The notes beneath the pieces are model-generated. The model was not told where the DNA came from, did not search any database, and saw nothing but the letters and a program-made list of their open reading frames with translations. From assembly GCF_002505485.1 (NCBI RefSeq), contig NZ_DAVG01000086.1, positions 1-31,498 on the forward strand: 31,498 nt of DNA. Reading direction: 5' to 3'. The first letter of the stretch is position 1. Each line of letters begins with the position of its first letter. Of the stretch, positions 22,648-31,085 are shown in pieces. The translations under genes were made by a program, and so were the position numbers. The stretch comes from Methanosarcina sp. UBA5. Lineage in GTDB: Archaea; Halobacteriota; Methanosarcinia; Methanosarcinales; Methanosarcinaceae.

Positions 22648-24356
22648 GCTTTTTCCCTCCTTTTCCATTCCGGGATCAGACCTGCAGGAATTTGCATATT
22701 CACATCAAAAAGCCTCCCTGAAGTATACCAGCCATTAACGACATTGAAAACTTCACTGTCAACAATCTCGGCTTCGCCTGCATATTCGGCAATTCCAAAG
22801 TCTCTTGCACGTGCTCTCATGAGCTTTGTAGCAAGGTTTTCAGCTTCGTCAAGATGTATCTTATTGAGATTCCCAATGTTTGTTGTGTTTAGACTAACAA
22901 TCTCTCCTTCCTCGGCGACAGAGTATATTTTCTGCTCAGTATCAATATGCAGGTTCAGAGTAAGCGTAGGCCTTGCAACGGCTGCTCCAATGGCATTTCC
23001 TACCTCGGCATATTCAGGAATAACAGGTTTTGCACCAAGTTTTTTCGCAATCTCTGCAATGAGACCTTTTGCTCCTCCTCCGATTCCAAACACATTCTCA
23101 GGCCGTGCCTTTTTCTCTTGCAGTACCTCCCATACCCTGTAAGCAGGTTCCTGTTCCCATTCAAGAAACATCTCATTAACTGCATCAGCAATCATCCTTG
23201 AAACCTTCTCAACAATGAGGGACGCAGTTTCAGTTTCGGATTTTCCAAGCTCAGAAGCCGTGATTTTGATCGCTTCGCTTGCACGTTTGGGATTTCCTAC
23301 CTCAATAAGCCCGAGGAACTTCAGGGCATCAGTAGGGGTAGTTTCTTTCCCTCCCATGCAGTAAGCAGGACCTGCCCTGTCAGGGCCGACTGTTATCAGC
23401 TTTGCATCGGTGTCCGAATCCTTAACCCTTACAACGCTGTCTCCTCCTATAGCTATCGACCGGACAGCAAAGGCTCTGACATGTGTCAGGAAATCCCCAA
23501 GTTTTGCGCCTTTAGAGGCCAGAAGGGGCTTGCCTGAAAGGATTAATGCAAGGTCTGTGGTAGTCCCTCCGATATCCACTACTACTGAGGTCTGTCCCTC
23601 TGGAGTAAGGGCAAGAGCTCCAATTGTGCTCGCGGCAGGTCCCGAAAAGATGGTTTCCACAGGGCATTCTATTGATTTCTCAACCGGAAGAGTACCTCCG
23701 TCAGCTTTCATGATATATACAGGAGCCCGGATATTTCTCTCCTCAAGGGCTTGCCTGATTTTCTCAACAAATTCCTGATAGTGCTCCCTGGTAGCAGAGG
23801 CAAGCATGGCAGTTGCTATCCTTCTTGGGAAATTCAGCTTTCCCGAAACTTTATGCCCAAGTTCCAGTTTGCAGCCAGGATAGACCTCCCTGAAGATCTC
23901 CTCTATTCTGAGTTCATGAGAAGGGTTCCTCTGCCCGAACTTACTTATTATGGCTGCTCTCGAAAATCCATATTCTTGGATTAACCTCACAGTTTTCCTG
24001 ATCTCGGCCTCATCGAGGGGATCGATCTCCCTTCCCCTGTAATCCATAGCTCCTTTTAGATAAAAGCTGTCAGGAAAAGTATAACTTGCCGGGTTAACCC
24101 CGGGTCCTGGAATCAATACTAGGGCTACACGGTCAGTTTTGCCTTCAGCGATAAGATTTGTTATCACGGTTGTACTGAATACTATTCTTTCTAGCTGCTC
24201 AGGATCAACATCTCTGCTGATAGCATCAAGGGCTTCAAGCAGGGAATTCAGAAGATTTCCGTGCTCAGTGGAAACCTTGGCAGTACTATATACTTCTCCA
24301 TTCCGGATAAGCACTGCATCCGTGGTAGTGCCTCCGACATCAATTCCTATTAGCAT
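22644..24356 (-). CDS. Hydantoinase/oxoprolinase family protein (HyuA type)
   Basis: This 570-residue protein has the sugar-kinase-like fold of the hydantoinase A/oxoprolinase family. The N-terminal phosphate-binding loop is MLIGIDVGGTTTDAVLI, and a second one, VVVDIGGTTTDLALIL, lies near residue 255. A third glycine-rich turn, FGIGGGAKGLIAEIAKKLG, is near the end. Known members hydrolyse cyclic amides such as hydantoins or 5-oxoproline with ATP, usually with a B subunit, while others carboxylate acetone or acetophenone. No HyuB-type gene is present here, so substrate and even catalysis are open. The length is that of the short archaeal members. It is the first gene of a two-gene operon, and ATGA overlap couples it to the deacetylase-family gene, suggesting consecutive steps on one amide compound. 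Confidence 0.9.
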   Translation of the reverse strand: MLIGIDVGGTTTDAVLIRNGEVYSTAKVSTEHGNLLNSLLEALDAISRDVDPEQLERIVFSTTVITNLIAEGKTDRVALVLIPGPGVNPASYTFPDSFYLKGAMDYRGREIDPLDEAEIRKTVRLIQEYGFSRAAIISKFGQRNPSHELRIEEIFREVYPGCKLELGHKVSGKLNFPRRIATAMLASATREHYQEFVEKIRQALEERNIRAPVYIMKADGGTLPVEKSIECPVETIFSGPAASTIGALALTPEGQTSVVVDIGGTTTDLALILSGKPLLASKGAKLGDFLTHVRAFAVRSIAIGGDSVVRVKDSDTDAKLITVGPDRAGPAYCMGGKETTPTDALKFLGLIEVGNPKRASEAIKITASELGKSETETASLIVEKVSRMIADAVNEMFLEWEQEPAYRVWEVLQEKKARPENVFGIGGGAKGLIAEIAKKLGAKPVIPEYAEVGNAIGAAVARPTLTLNLHIDTEQKIYSVAEEGEIVSLNTTNIGNLNKIHLDEAENLATKLMRARARDFGIAEYAGEAEIVDSEVFNVVNGWYTSGRLFDVNMQIPAGLIPEWKRREKA

Positions 24357-24561
24357 TCACAATTCGCCTATCCTCGCTATATGTATTCTTTAATCTTTTT
24401 TCCTTATGTCATATAAAATATCAGTTATATCAATTTCAAAACCTAAGGTACCAGAAATATCAAACTTCAAATAACATCAAGTTCCAGATGAATTCTTAGT
24501 AGAAGCCTGTATTATCTGGTTCAACTTGACCTTGACACATGCCTGGTAGAGTTTTTGATAA

Positions 24562-24579
24562 AACTTTTTTGAAAAAGTT
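24562..24579. terminator. Perfect 8-bp palindrome with T- and A-runs
   Basis: AACTTTTT and AAAAAGTT are separated by TG. Because the arms are T and A runs, this could act as a transcript end on either strand, for instance for the kinase on the minus strand, or bind a protein. It lies 260 bases beyond the kinase stop codon. Confidence 0.3.
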
Positions 24580-24736
24580 CAGTGCAACTTATTGTTTCGC
24601 GTCTCTGTGCACAGGATACTATTTTTTAAACTCATATAACAAAAACGTTCTGAATTGAAAAAGAACCGTTGTCTACAAAAAGGTTGCTTTCAGGATAAAT
24701 AAAAAGAGAAATCAATTACGAAAGCCCGATAGAGTT

Positions 24737-24758
24737 TCGGTTTTAACACTGAAACCGA
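24737..24758. other. 7-bp inverted repeat TCGGTTT/AAACCGA
   Basis: The arms at 24737-24743 and 24752-24758 enclose an eight-base loop, 13 bases before the duplicated ribosome-site cassette on the plus strand. It could be a hairpin in a leader RNA or an operator. Confidence 0.35.
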
Positions 24759-24770
24759 TTGAACTGTAAG

Positions 24771-24814
24771 TTACAGGAGGCATTTTTTATGTTTACAGGA
24801 GGCATTTTTTATGT
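24771..24814 (+). repeat. 22-bp perfect tandem duplication of a Shine-Dalgarno-ATG cassette
   Basis: Copies at 24771-24792 and 24793-24814 are identical. Each contains ACAGGAGGCATTTTTTATG: a full GGAGG with an eight-base spacer and an ATG, at 24789 and 24811. From the first ATG only 25 codons are open, to a TAG ending at 24866. From the second, 63 codons run antisense through the end of the kinase gene. Neither product resembles a known protein, so the cassette looks like the abandoned start of a lost gene or a leader peptide. Confidence 0.75.
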
Positions 24815-24840
24815 TATCAGTTTTATCCCTTGTCTTAGGA

Positions 24841-27555
24841 TTATCTCTTATCTTCGAACCTTATAGTGTATTTTGTTTCTTTATCTCGTTCAAGCTCGAT
24901 TGTTCCGTTAATCTGCTCAACGAGAGCATTTACAAGTTGCAAGCCCAGGGTTTTCGAATTTTTGAAATCCACTTCTTCTGGAAAACGGGCCCCGTTGTCT
25001 GAGTATACAAGGGTAAAACTTGAAGACAATTCTGAAAATTTCTTTTCGGCTGCTTCGACTGTTTTTTGACATCCGATTTCATTTCGGGAGAGGGAAATCC
25101 TGATCTTTCCTTCTACTCCATTTGGAAACGCGTATTTAAGGGAGTTTGAGAAAAGTTCATTAATTATGATTCCCAGTGGAATTGCAGTATCAACTCCAAG
25201 AAGCGTACTGTCTACCTCAAGGATAAGCTTGATCTTCTCGTTTCCGATTCTGTAAGAGTGCAGAATGTCCGCAGTCAGTTTCCGGAGGTATGCTGCAAAA
25301 TCAATACTTGCTGCATTTTCTGACTTATAGAGCTCTTCATGAATAATAGACATGGAAACTACACGGTTTTCGCTTTCCCTGAAAGCTTCAATAACCTTTT
25401 TGTCTTTGAACTTGTCAGCCTGAAGGCTAAGCAGGGAGGAGACTATCTGAAGGTTATTCTTGATCCGGTGGTGAATCTCTCTCATTCCAATTTTTTCGGC
25501 TTTCTCAAGGGTTTCCTCAGCGATTTTCCTCTGGGTAATGTCATAGACATACCCCTGGATAAATGCAGTTTCTCCTGAAGTGCTGCATACGTTGTGGATT
25601 AACTCATGAGCCCACCTTACACTTCCATCCTTCCGCCTGAGTCTGTAGTCGTACTCCATAATGGAATTCGGGGAGGAAACCATTTTATCCCTAATCAGAT
25701 GTAGCAATGACTTGTCTTCCGGGACAACAAGGTCAAAGAATTTTATTTTATTGGAAATAAATTCTTCTTCGGTATATCCGGTTATTTCGTCAAGGGCTCC
25801 CTCAAGCAAGAGGAGATTAAAATTCCTGTTAAGTTTAAACGAAATTCCTTTGAAATTCTGTAAAAATGACCTGTAGAGTTCTTCGTTTTCTCTCAATTTT
25901 TCTGAAGACTGTTTAATCTCGGTAATGTCTTCCATTACCCCAAGAGCCCGGCATATGCAGTCTTCGTCATCTCGCAGATACACTCCTTTATTTTTTACAC
26001 AAATATAGCTCCCGTCCTTTCGCTTGAACCTGAATTCTTCATTGAATTTTTCTCCTGTGTTCCAGCAATTTTTCAATGTCTGTTGCACTCTTCTGTAATC
26101 TTCCGGATGAATATGCTCGAGCCAGTCGTAAAAGTCCAGATTTTCAATCTCTTTATTACTATAGCCTGTGAGCTCCATAATTGCCCCTGCCCACTCAACA
26201 TGGCCGTTTTTCAGGTCAATATCATATATCAGTTGCCCTGTCTGTTCTGCAATAATGCGGTATCTCTCCTCACTTTTTTGCAGCTTTTCCTCCATTTTTT
26301 TGCGCCCTGTAATGTCAAGCATTACTCCTATAAGCCCTTCTATAGTCCCGCAGAAACTTTTGTACACAGCCTTGTTAAAAATGAAGTCTCTTCTGATTCC
26401 ATCAGAGCACACCATTTTGGTTTCGTAAGTATGGCTTCCACCTTTCTGGAACAATTGCTTGTCCATTCTTTCATAAATCTCCTCGAGTTCTGAAGAGGGT
26501 GCTTCGAAAAGGTCGTATGTGGAGTGCCCGGCTATTTTTTCTTTTGAACTTCCAAGAATCATTTTTGCAAAGAGCTCGTTGCAGCCCTGATAAATGCCTT
26601 CTCGGTCTTTGTAAAACACTGGAGCCGGAATAGTATCCAGCAACGTTCCTAGGAAATACACCTTGTCCTGAAGTGCGGCTTCCACTTCTCTTCTTTGAAC
26701 TGTAAATGAAAGGATTATTGCAACGGCGTTCAGAAAACGAGTATCTTCCTCGGTAAATTTCTCCTTTTTCGTGCTGTGAGCTGTCAGCACTCCATATGGA
26801 TTTTCAATACTTCCTATGAGCAAACTTATTCCACTGATTATATTCTGAGAGTCCTCAAGGCCCATTATTCTGAAGGAATTCTTCCTATCAAGTCTTTCTA
26901 ACAGGACAGGGTGGCCTGAAAGTACAGTATAGCCAGCTCTTGAAGCTGAATCTTTTTTAATGATCCTACCTGCGTTCTCAGGCTTCCAGCCAACCCCTGT
27001 CTCAAATATAAAATTCCCATCAGGCAAGAGTTTCAGGACGCAGCAATATTCTACGCCAAGAGTAGCTGCAACCAGAGGCAGAGCTTGATCAAGCAGAGCC
27101 CGAAAATCCGGGACTTTGAGAGAGATCCCGGAAATTTGGAAAAGCACTTCATACTCTCTTTTTCTTAAGAGTAGTTTCTCTTCGGCCTTTTTGAAGGAAG
27201 TGATCTCAAATCCAGATATAATAGTGCCTTTGGAGGCAAGTGAGGGAGTAAAAACGATTGAATAAATCTTCTCGCCCGCTTTCAGTTCGTCCTGCTCGGA
27301 TTTTTTTCGGGCTGCTACTCGCCTGGTAGTCTTCAGGATTTCATCAGGCGCTTTTTCTCCAACCTGACTTTTAAGAGCTTCAAGTAAGGATTCTCCTGCT
27401 TTATTTGCGTAAAGAACCGTTCCTTCGGTCCCTATTCGCAGGACAGGACCAGGGCTATTTATCAGAAACTCGGCCATCCAGTTTTCTTCGATTTCCATAC
27501 CCATATTGTAGTTCCGATTTATGTCAGAGCCATCAATTGCTGATTCTCTGCTCAT
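24841..27555 (-). CDS. Soluble multi-PAS/GAF sensor histidine kinase
   Basis: This 904-residue protein has no membrane segment or signal peptide, so it senses cytoplasmic signals. Domains in order are PAS (about 25-130), GAF (about 150-295, with GVEYCCVLKLLPDG), PAS (about 305-425), PAS with PAC (about 430-550, ending RALGVMEDITEIK), and PAS with PAC (about 555-685, ending IQGYVYDITQRK). A HisKA_2-type dimerisation domain starts near 691 with REIHHRIKNNLQIVSSLLSLQ, whose histidine is the phosphate acceptor. The final ATPase domain has an N box IIINELFSNSLKYAF, while the G1 box reads SDNGARFPEE where DNGxGFPEE is usual, so the second glycine is missing. No response regulator is adjacent. The ligand of the sensor domains is unknown. 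The 5' spacing is weak for the ATG at 27555, and a later Met (residue 18 or 20) is possible. Confidence 0.92.
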   Translation of the reverse strand: MSRESAIDGSDINRNYNMGMEIEENWMAEFLINSPGPVLRIGTEGTVLYANKAGESLLEALKSQVGEKAPDEILKTTRRVAARKKSEQDELKAGEKIYSIVFTPSLASKGTIISGFEITSFKKAEEKLLLRKREYEVLFQISGISLKVPDFRALLDQALPLVAATLGVEYCCVLKLLPDGNFIFETGVGWKPENAGRIIKKDSASRAGYTVLSGHPVLLERLDRKNSFRIMGLEDSQNIISGISLLIGSIENPYGVLTAHSTKKEKFTEEDTRFLNAVAIILSFTVQRREVEAALQDKVYFLGTLLDTIPAPVFYKDREGIYQGCNELFAKMILGSSKEKIAGHSTYDLFEAPSSELEEIYERMDKQLFQKGGSHTYETKMVCSDGIRRDFIFNKAVYKSFCGTIEGLIGVMLDITGRKKMEEKLQKSEERYRIIAEQTGQLIYDIDLKNGHVEWAGAIMELTGYSNKEIENLDFYDWLEHIHPEDYRRVQQTLKNCWNTGEKFNEEFRFKRKDGSYICVKNKGVYLRDDEDCICRALGVMEDITEIKQSSEKLRENEELYRSFLQNFKGISFKLNRNFNLLLLEGALDEITGYTEEEFISNKIKFFDLVVPEDKSLLHLIRDKMVSSPNSIMEYDYRLRRKDGSVRWAHELIHNVCSTSGETAFIQGYVYDITQRKIAEETLEKAEKIGMREIHHRIKNNLQIVSSLLSLQADKFKDKKVIEAFRESENRVVSMSIIHEELYKSENAASIDFAAYLRKLTADILHSYRIGNEKIKLILEVDSTLLGVDTAIPLGIIINELFSNSLKYAFPNGVEGKIRISLSRNEIGCQKTVEAAEKKFSELSSSFTLVYSDNGARFPEEVDFKNSKTLGLQLVNALVEQINGTIELERDKETKYTIRFEDKR

Positions 27556-27937
27556 TTCTTAGTAAATTTCTATAAATTTTACATTTATTTATGCTAGAGT
27601 TCAAACTCAGATCTATTTTTTAAGCATTATCTCGAGAATATCTTAAATTTTCTAACATATTAATATTCTGCTAATTTACCCTAAATTAATTTTATGTTTG
27701 AATAAAGATTTGTAGAGCCTATATAAATGACAATGAGTATTTATAAAAGACCTTATATTTGTGAATCTGTAAGTCTAGAAAAGGTTTACAGTAATGTCTG
27801 AAAGAATTTTTGGTTAAAAATATTTAAAAGTTAAATATGTTTGGTAAAGAACAAAAGTTTGGGAAAAACATTTGAATAATATAGAAGCCAGTAACGAAAT
27901 CCAGATTAAAGCTTAAACTTGTAAGGAAGGTGTTTTT
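27556..27937. other. Divergent promoter region, kinase and small protein
   Basis: AT-rich spacer without a gene. AAATATTTAAAAG at about 27817-27829 is a possible TATA box for the plus-strand small protein, about 110 bases before its start. I see no clear operator. Confidence 0.35.
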
Positions 27938-28114
27938 GTGGAGGATCTCAATCTACTCAAGAGAAAACTCGATAATATGAACATAATTGAGCTTTCTGAG
28001 TATGTAAAGGAGAATTATCCTGAAAATGAGGAGCTCTGGATAGGGTCCAAAAAAATAATCATTAGAAAAATCCTGAATTTTGAAAGAAACAGGATGAACG
28101 AAGAGGATTTATAA
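27938..28114 (+). CDS. Small hypothetical protein, 58 residues
   Basis: The frame begins with GTG at 27938, five bases after a strong GGAAGGTG ribosome site, and ends with TAA at 28112-28114. The product starts MEDLNLLKRKLDNMNIIELSE and continues YVKENYPENEELWIGSKKII before a basic and then acidic end. It is soluble, charged and likely helical, with no cysteine. I recognise no family. The good ribosome site, codon-like composition and absence of an overlapping gene on the other strand support it as real. It converges on the rubredoxin gene 25 bases away and is divergent from the histidine kinase. Confidence 0.65.
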   Translation: MEDLNLLKRKLDNMNIIELSEYVKENYPENEELWIGSKKIIIRKILNFERNRMNEEDL

Positions 28115-28139
28115 TATGCACCGCTTTTCAAGCTTAACT

Positions 28140-28292
28140 TCAAACTTTGTTGAATCTTTCTTTGGGGGCTCCGCATCTCGGGCATTTCCATGATTTTGGA
28201 AGGTTTTGAAAAGGCGTATCCGGAGCTATAGATTGTGAGGAATCCCCACGATCTGGGTTGTAAAGGTATCCGCAATTGCCGCATCTGTACAT
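28140..28292 (-). CDS. Rubredoxin
   Basis: This is a 50-residue protein with the full rubredoxin pattern: MYRCGNCGYLYNP near the start and WKCPRCGAPKERF near the end, giving the four cysteine ligands of one iron atom. Aromatic residues stand at the usual core positions. One-electron carriers of this type serve oxidative-stress enzymes such as rubrerythrin or flavodiiron proteins in anaerobes. Here neither adjoins it. I chose the ATG at 28290-28292 because AGGGTGA lies just upstream and it gives the normal length; a TTG at 28331 would add 13 unconserved residues. It is transcribed in the same direction as the glutamate dehydrogenase gene, 98 bases downstream of it, so a shared transcript is possible. 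Confidence 0.95.
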   Translation of the reverse strand: MYRCGNCGYLYNPDRGDSSQSIAPDTPFQNLPKSWKCPRCGAPKERFNKV

Positions 28293-28390
28293 TCGAATCA
28301 CCCTGTTTTTATGGGCCTCAGTTAGTTTCAAAATTCGTGTTCTGTGTCCTTTAGATTAAAAGATTTTTTACTCAAGTCTTCGTCCTGTTT

Positions 28391-29641
28391 TTATATCCAG
28401 CCCCGGAGCTGCATGGCTTCAACCACCCTGCCGACAGCAAGTGTATAAGCAGCCTGACGCATCTCGACATTGTTTTTTGAGGCGAAATCATATACCGACC
28501 AATATGCTTCTTTCATCTTTCTCTCCAGACGATTCTGAACTTCCTCTTCTTCCCATTGTGTGCTTGACTGGTTCTGTACCATTTCAAAGTATGAGACAAT
28601 AACTCCGCCTCCGTTGCAGAGAATATCGGGAATGATATGAACCCCTTTTGAGTTAAGGATTGCTTCTCCTTCGACTGTAGTTGGGCCATTAGCCATCTCG
28701 GCAAGAATCCTGGCTTTAATTTTTCCCGCGTTCTCTTGAGTTATTATGTTTTCAAGAGAAGCCGGGATCAGGATTTCGACATCCAGTTTTAGCAATTCTT
28801 CGTTAGTTAGATTCTTTGCTCCCGGATAGTTTAACACCGAACCAGTTGAGTGCTTATGGCCTGAAACGTCTTCGGGGTCAAGCCCATCGGGTGAAAAGAC
28901 CGCACCTTTGCTGTCGCTTACAGCCACAACCTTACAACCGTACAGTTTCTTTGCAAGATAAGCAGCATGATATCCTACGTTTCCGAAACCATGAACTGCA
29001 ACCCTTGAAGCTTTCAGGCTTATTCCAAGTCTTTCTGCGGCTTCCCTTATGGTGTATAAACCGCCTCTTGCCGTGGCATCGTACCTGCCTGCCGAGCCTC
29101 CAAGGCTTGTTGGCTTGCCTGTAATGGAACCAAACACGTTCTTGCCTGCAAGTTTCGAGTATTCGTCCATCATCCAGGCCATAACCTGCGGATTTGTATA
29201 GACATCAGGGGCAGGGATATCCCTGTCCGGGCCTATTATCTGGTAAATCTCACGGATATAGGCCCTGCTCAGGCGCTCGATTTCCCAGTGTGAAAGTTCT
29301 TTTGGGTTGCAAATAACCCCACCTTTTGCTCCTCCGAGAGGCAGCTTATGAAGGGCACATTTCCAGGTCATAAGGGCTGCAAGGGCTCTCGTTGTTTCCA
29401 TAGTATTGTCGGGATGGAAACGCACACCTCCTTTTGTGGGACCCAGAACTTCATTGTACTGCACCCGAAAGCCTTTAAAAACTTTTATAGAACCGTCATC
29501 CATGCGGACAGGCAGGGAAACATAGAGTTCTCTCATAGGCATTTCCAAGAACGCTTCCATATCAGGCGTGAGCTTAAGGCCTGCAGTACATATACACAGG
29601 TGCTGCTTAACGTCTTCAAGGAGCTTGGAACGAAAAACCAG
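28391..29641 (-). CDS. gdhA: Glutamate dehydrogenase (Glu/Leu/Phe/Val family), probable CTG start
   Basis: This is the hexameric-type enzyme that interconverts glutamate with 2-oxoglutarate and ammonia. Visible are the substrate-site GPTKGGVRFHP and LPLGGAKGGV with the catalytic lysine, the PAPDVYTNPQVMAWMMDEY block, the Rossmann motif VHGFGNVGYHAA, and NGGGVIVSYFE. Judging from Pyrococcus GDH, the chain should begin about 27 residues before the first ATG (29560). The upstream codons do translate as VFRSKLLEDVKQHL and CTAGLKLTPD, which fits the family's N-terminal helix. No ATG, GTG or TTG exists there before a stop at 29675-29677. The CTG at 29639-29641 lies five bases after AGGGGG and gives 416 residues, the usual length. 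The enzyme is certain, the start less so. Cofactor preference is not clear. Confidence 0.88.
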   Translation of the reverse strand: MVFRSKLLEDVKQHLCICTAGLKLTPDMEAFLEMPMRELYVSLPVRMDDGSIKVFKGFRVQYNEVLGPTKGGVRFHPDNTMETTRALAALMTWKCALHKLPLGGAKGGVICNPKELSHWEIERLSRAYIREIYQIIGPDRDIPAPDVYTNPQVMAWMMDEYSKLAGKNVFGSITGKPTSLGGSAGRYDATARGGLYTIREAAERLGISLKASRVAVHGFGNVGYHAAYLAKKLYGCKVVAVSDSKGAVFSPDGLDPEDVSGHKHSTGSVLNYPGAKNLTNEELLKLDVEILIPASLENIITQENAGKIKARILAEMANGPTTVEGEAILNSKGVHIIPDILCNGGGVIVSYFEMVQNQSSTQWEEEEVQNRLERKMKEAYWSVYDFASKNNVEMRQAAYTLAVGRVVEAMQLRGWI

Positions 29642-29834
29642 AGTTACCCCCTTTAAATAATGGGCTTCCGATAGTTAAATATCTGCTGGAAACGTGACCC
29701 TTCTGCACACCTTACATTTAAAAAGCAGCGTGGGCCTCAAATCCTTTCTGTTTCTTTCCAAATCCTTTTTGTCCCTTTCATCTGAAACCAGAAAATATAA
29801 AAAAGCCTTAATTTTAATGGATTTTGCGATCATT

Positions 29835-31085
29835 TCAAAAGAGTGTCCTTAAGAATGTTCCAAAAGCTTTCATGAGTCTTAAGGAATTTCCTGAAAACAT
29901 GAGCTTTTTCAGAAGGATGGAAGGATGGTCCATGTCTCCGTACTCGGTAATTGTGTCGAGAATCGAAGGGGTGTTTAGCGAACCTATAAGGTCATTGAGT
30001 TGCCTGTCTTCCAGCTTCCCTACGTAGTCATGAATTTTCATGCCTACTTCAAGCTCTCTTCCAAGGCCTTTCCGCCATAGACGGTCATATTCGGAAAGCC
30101 GCTCTGCCGAGGTATCTCCTTCAAGGGCAGCCTGTGCAGCAACTTTTCCAGCAATTTTCGCCGCAAAAGCCCCTGTGTAGATTCCTCCTCCTGATGTAGG
30201 TTTTGTCTGCCCTGCCGCATCACCAACAAGCAGAATCCCGTCCGACACTGTTTTTTCCTGAGGGCCTATCGGGATTCCCCCTACTACAAAATCAAGCATA
30301 CCTCCTGAGTATCTCGCTTTTACATGAGGGTTGGAGCGGAGGAATTTCTCAAGATAAGAAAGAGGGGAACAGTCTTTCTGACCGTTTTTCCAGGCAAGCC
30401 CAGGTTCAAGGGCAAGCGCGATTCTTGAAATTTTTTCATTAACCGGTACGGTCCAGGCAAAAAAACCAGGAGCAACAGAACCTGGGAAAAGTTCTACAAA
30501 GTCGCTGTCATCCGAGGCATATGGGGCTTCTATCTGGATACCCGGAAGTACTCGGGCAGGTTTTTCAAGCCCAGCATAGCTGGCTATCCGGCTTTTTACA
30601 CCGTCTGCCCCTATCACAGCGGATGCGCAGATAGTTTCAGGCTTGCCGTGCCTGAGTATCTTGAGCTTTACCTGAGAATTTTGCTGTCTTTCCTTCTCGG
30701 TTTCCGAATTCTTTTTTTCGAATCCCACAGCCCTTGTCCTGAGAGAGAGTTCCACACCTTCTTCCACAGCCATTACTGCAAGGGCGCGGTCGAAGTTTTT
30801 CCGTGAGACCACATACGCTTTGGTCTGCTTTCCATCGATTGGCAGGCACTGCCCATCCGGAGCATGTACGAAGGCTCCGCGTACGGAATTGAACACAAAT
30901 TCATCCGAAGGTTTGAGCTCGCATTCTGCAACCGCTCTGGTGCTCAAAAGTCCGGTACAGCTTACAGGAGACCCGATGGACGCATGCTCTTCAAGCAGGA
31001 GGACCTTTGCCCCATTCAGTGCTGCATAGCGAGCTGCAGTGGATCCCACAGGTCCGGCTCCAACCACAACAACATCATATTTCAT
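29835..31085 (-). CDS. Geranylgeranyl reductase family flavoprotein
   Basis: This is a 416-residue FAD enzyme of the archaeal geranylgeranyl reductase family, which saturates the isoprenoid chains of membrane lipids or related prenyl groups. The N-terminal dinucleotide motif is VVVGAGPVGSTAARYAA with LLLEEHASIG, then PVSCTGLLS, the family's Cys-containing flavin-site segment. VIGADGVKSRIA follows in the middle and ILLVGDAAGQTKPTSGGGIYTG is the second FAD contact. The usual YxWxFP substrate motif appears as FFAWTVP. Between residues 123 and 140 there is a charged insert (KKNSETEKERQQ). AAGGT precedes the ATG. Methanogens often carry several such paralogs, so whether this one acts on archaeol lipids, on methanophenazine side chains or on something else is not determined. 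Confidence 0.9.
   Translation of the reverse strand: MKYDVVVVGAGPVGSTAARYAALNGAKVLLLEEHASIGSPVSCTGLLSTRAVAECELKPSDEFVFNSVRGAFVHAPDGQCLPIDGKQTKAYVVSRKNFDRALAVMAVEEGVELSLRTRAVGFEKKNSETEKERQQNSQVKLKILRHGKPETICASAVIGADGVKSRIASYAGLEKPARVLPGIQIEAPYASDDSDFVELFPGSVAPGFFAWTVPVNEKISRIALALEPGLAWKNGQKDCSPLSYLEKFLRSNPHVKARYSGGMLDFVVGGIPIGPQEKTVSDGILLVGDAAGQTKPTSGGGIYTGAFAAKIAGKVAAQAALEGDTSAERLSEYDRLWRKGLGRELEVGMKIHDYVGKLEDRQLNDLIGSLNTPSILDTITEYGDMDHPSILLKKLMFSGNSLRLMKAFGTFLRTLF

Larger units (their letters stand above)
24357..24840. other. Intergenic region between hyuA-type gene and histidine kinase
   Basis: No supported gene. It holds a perfect palindrome, a hairpin and a duplicated ribosome-site cassette, listed separately. 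A plus-strand frame starting after the second cassette (24811-25002) overlaps the kinase gene in antisense and is mostly its shadow. Confidence 0.4.

Noticed and set aside
24811..25002. 63-codon plus-strand frame after the duplicated ribosome site
   Set aside because: Most of it is antisense to the kinase's ATPase domain. The ribosome-site duplication is reported, but not the frame as a gene.
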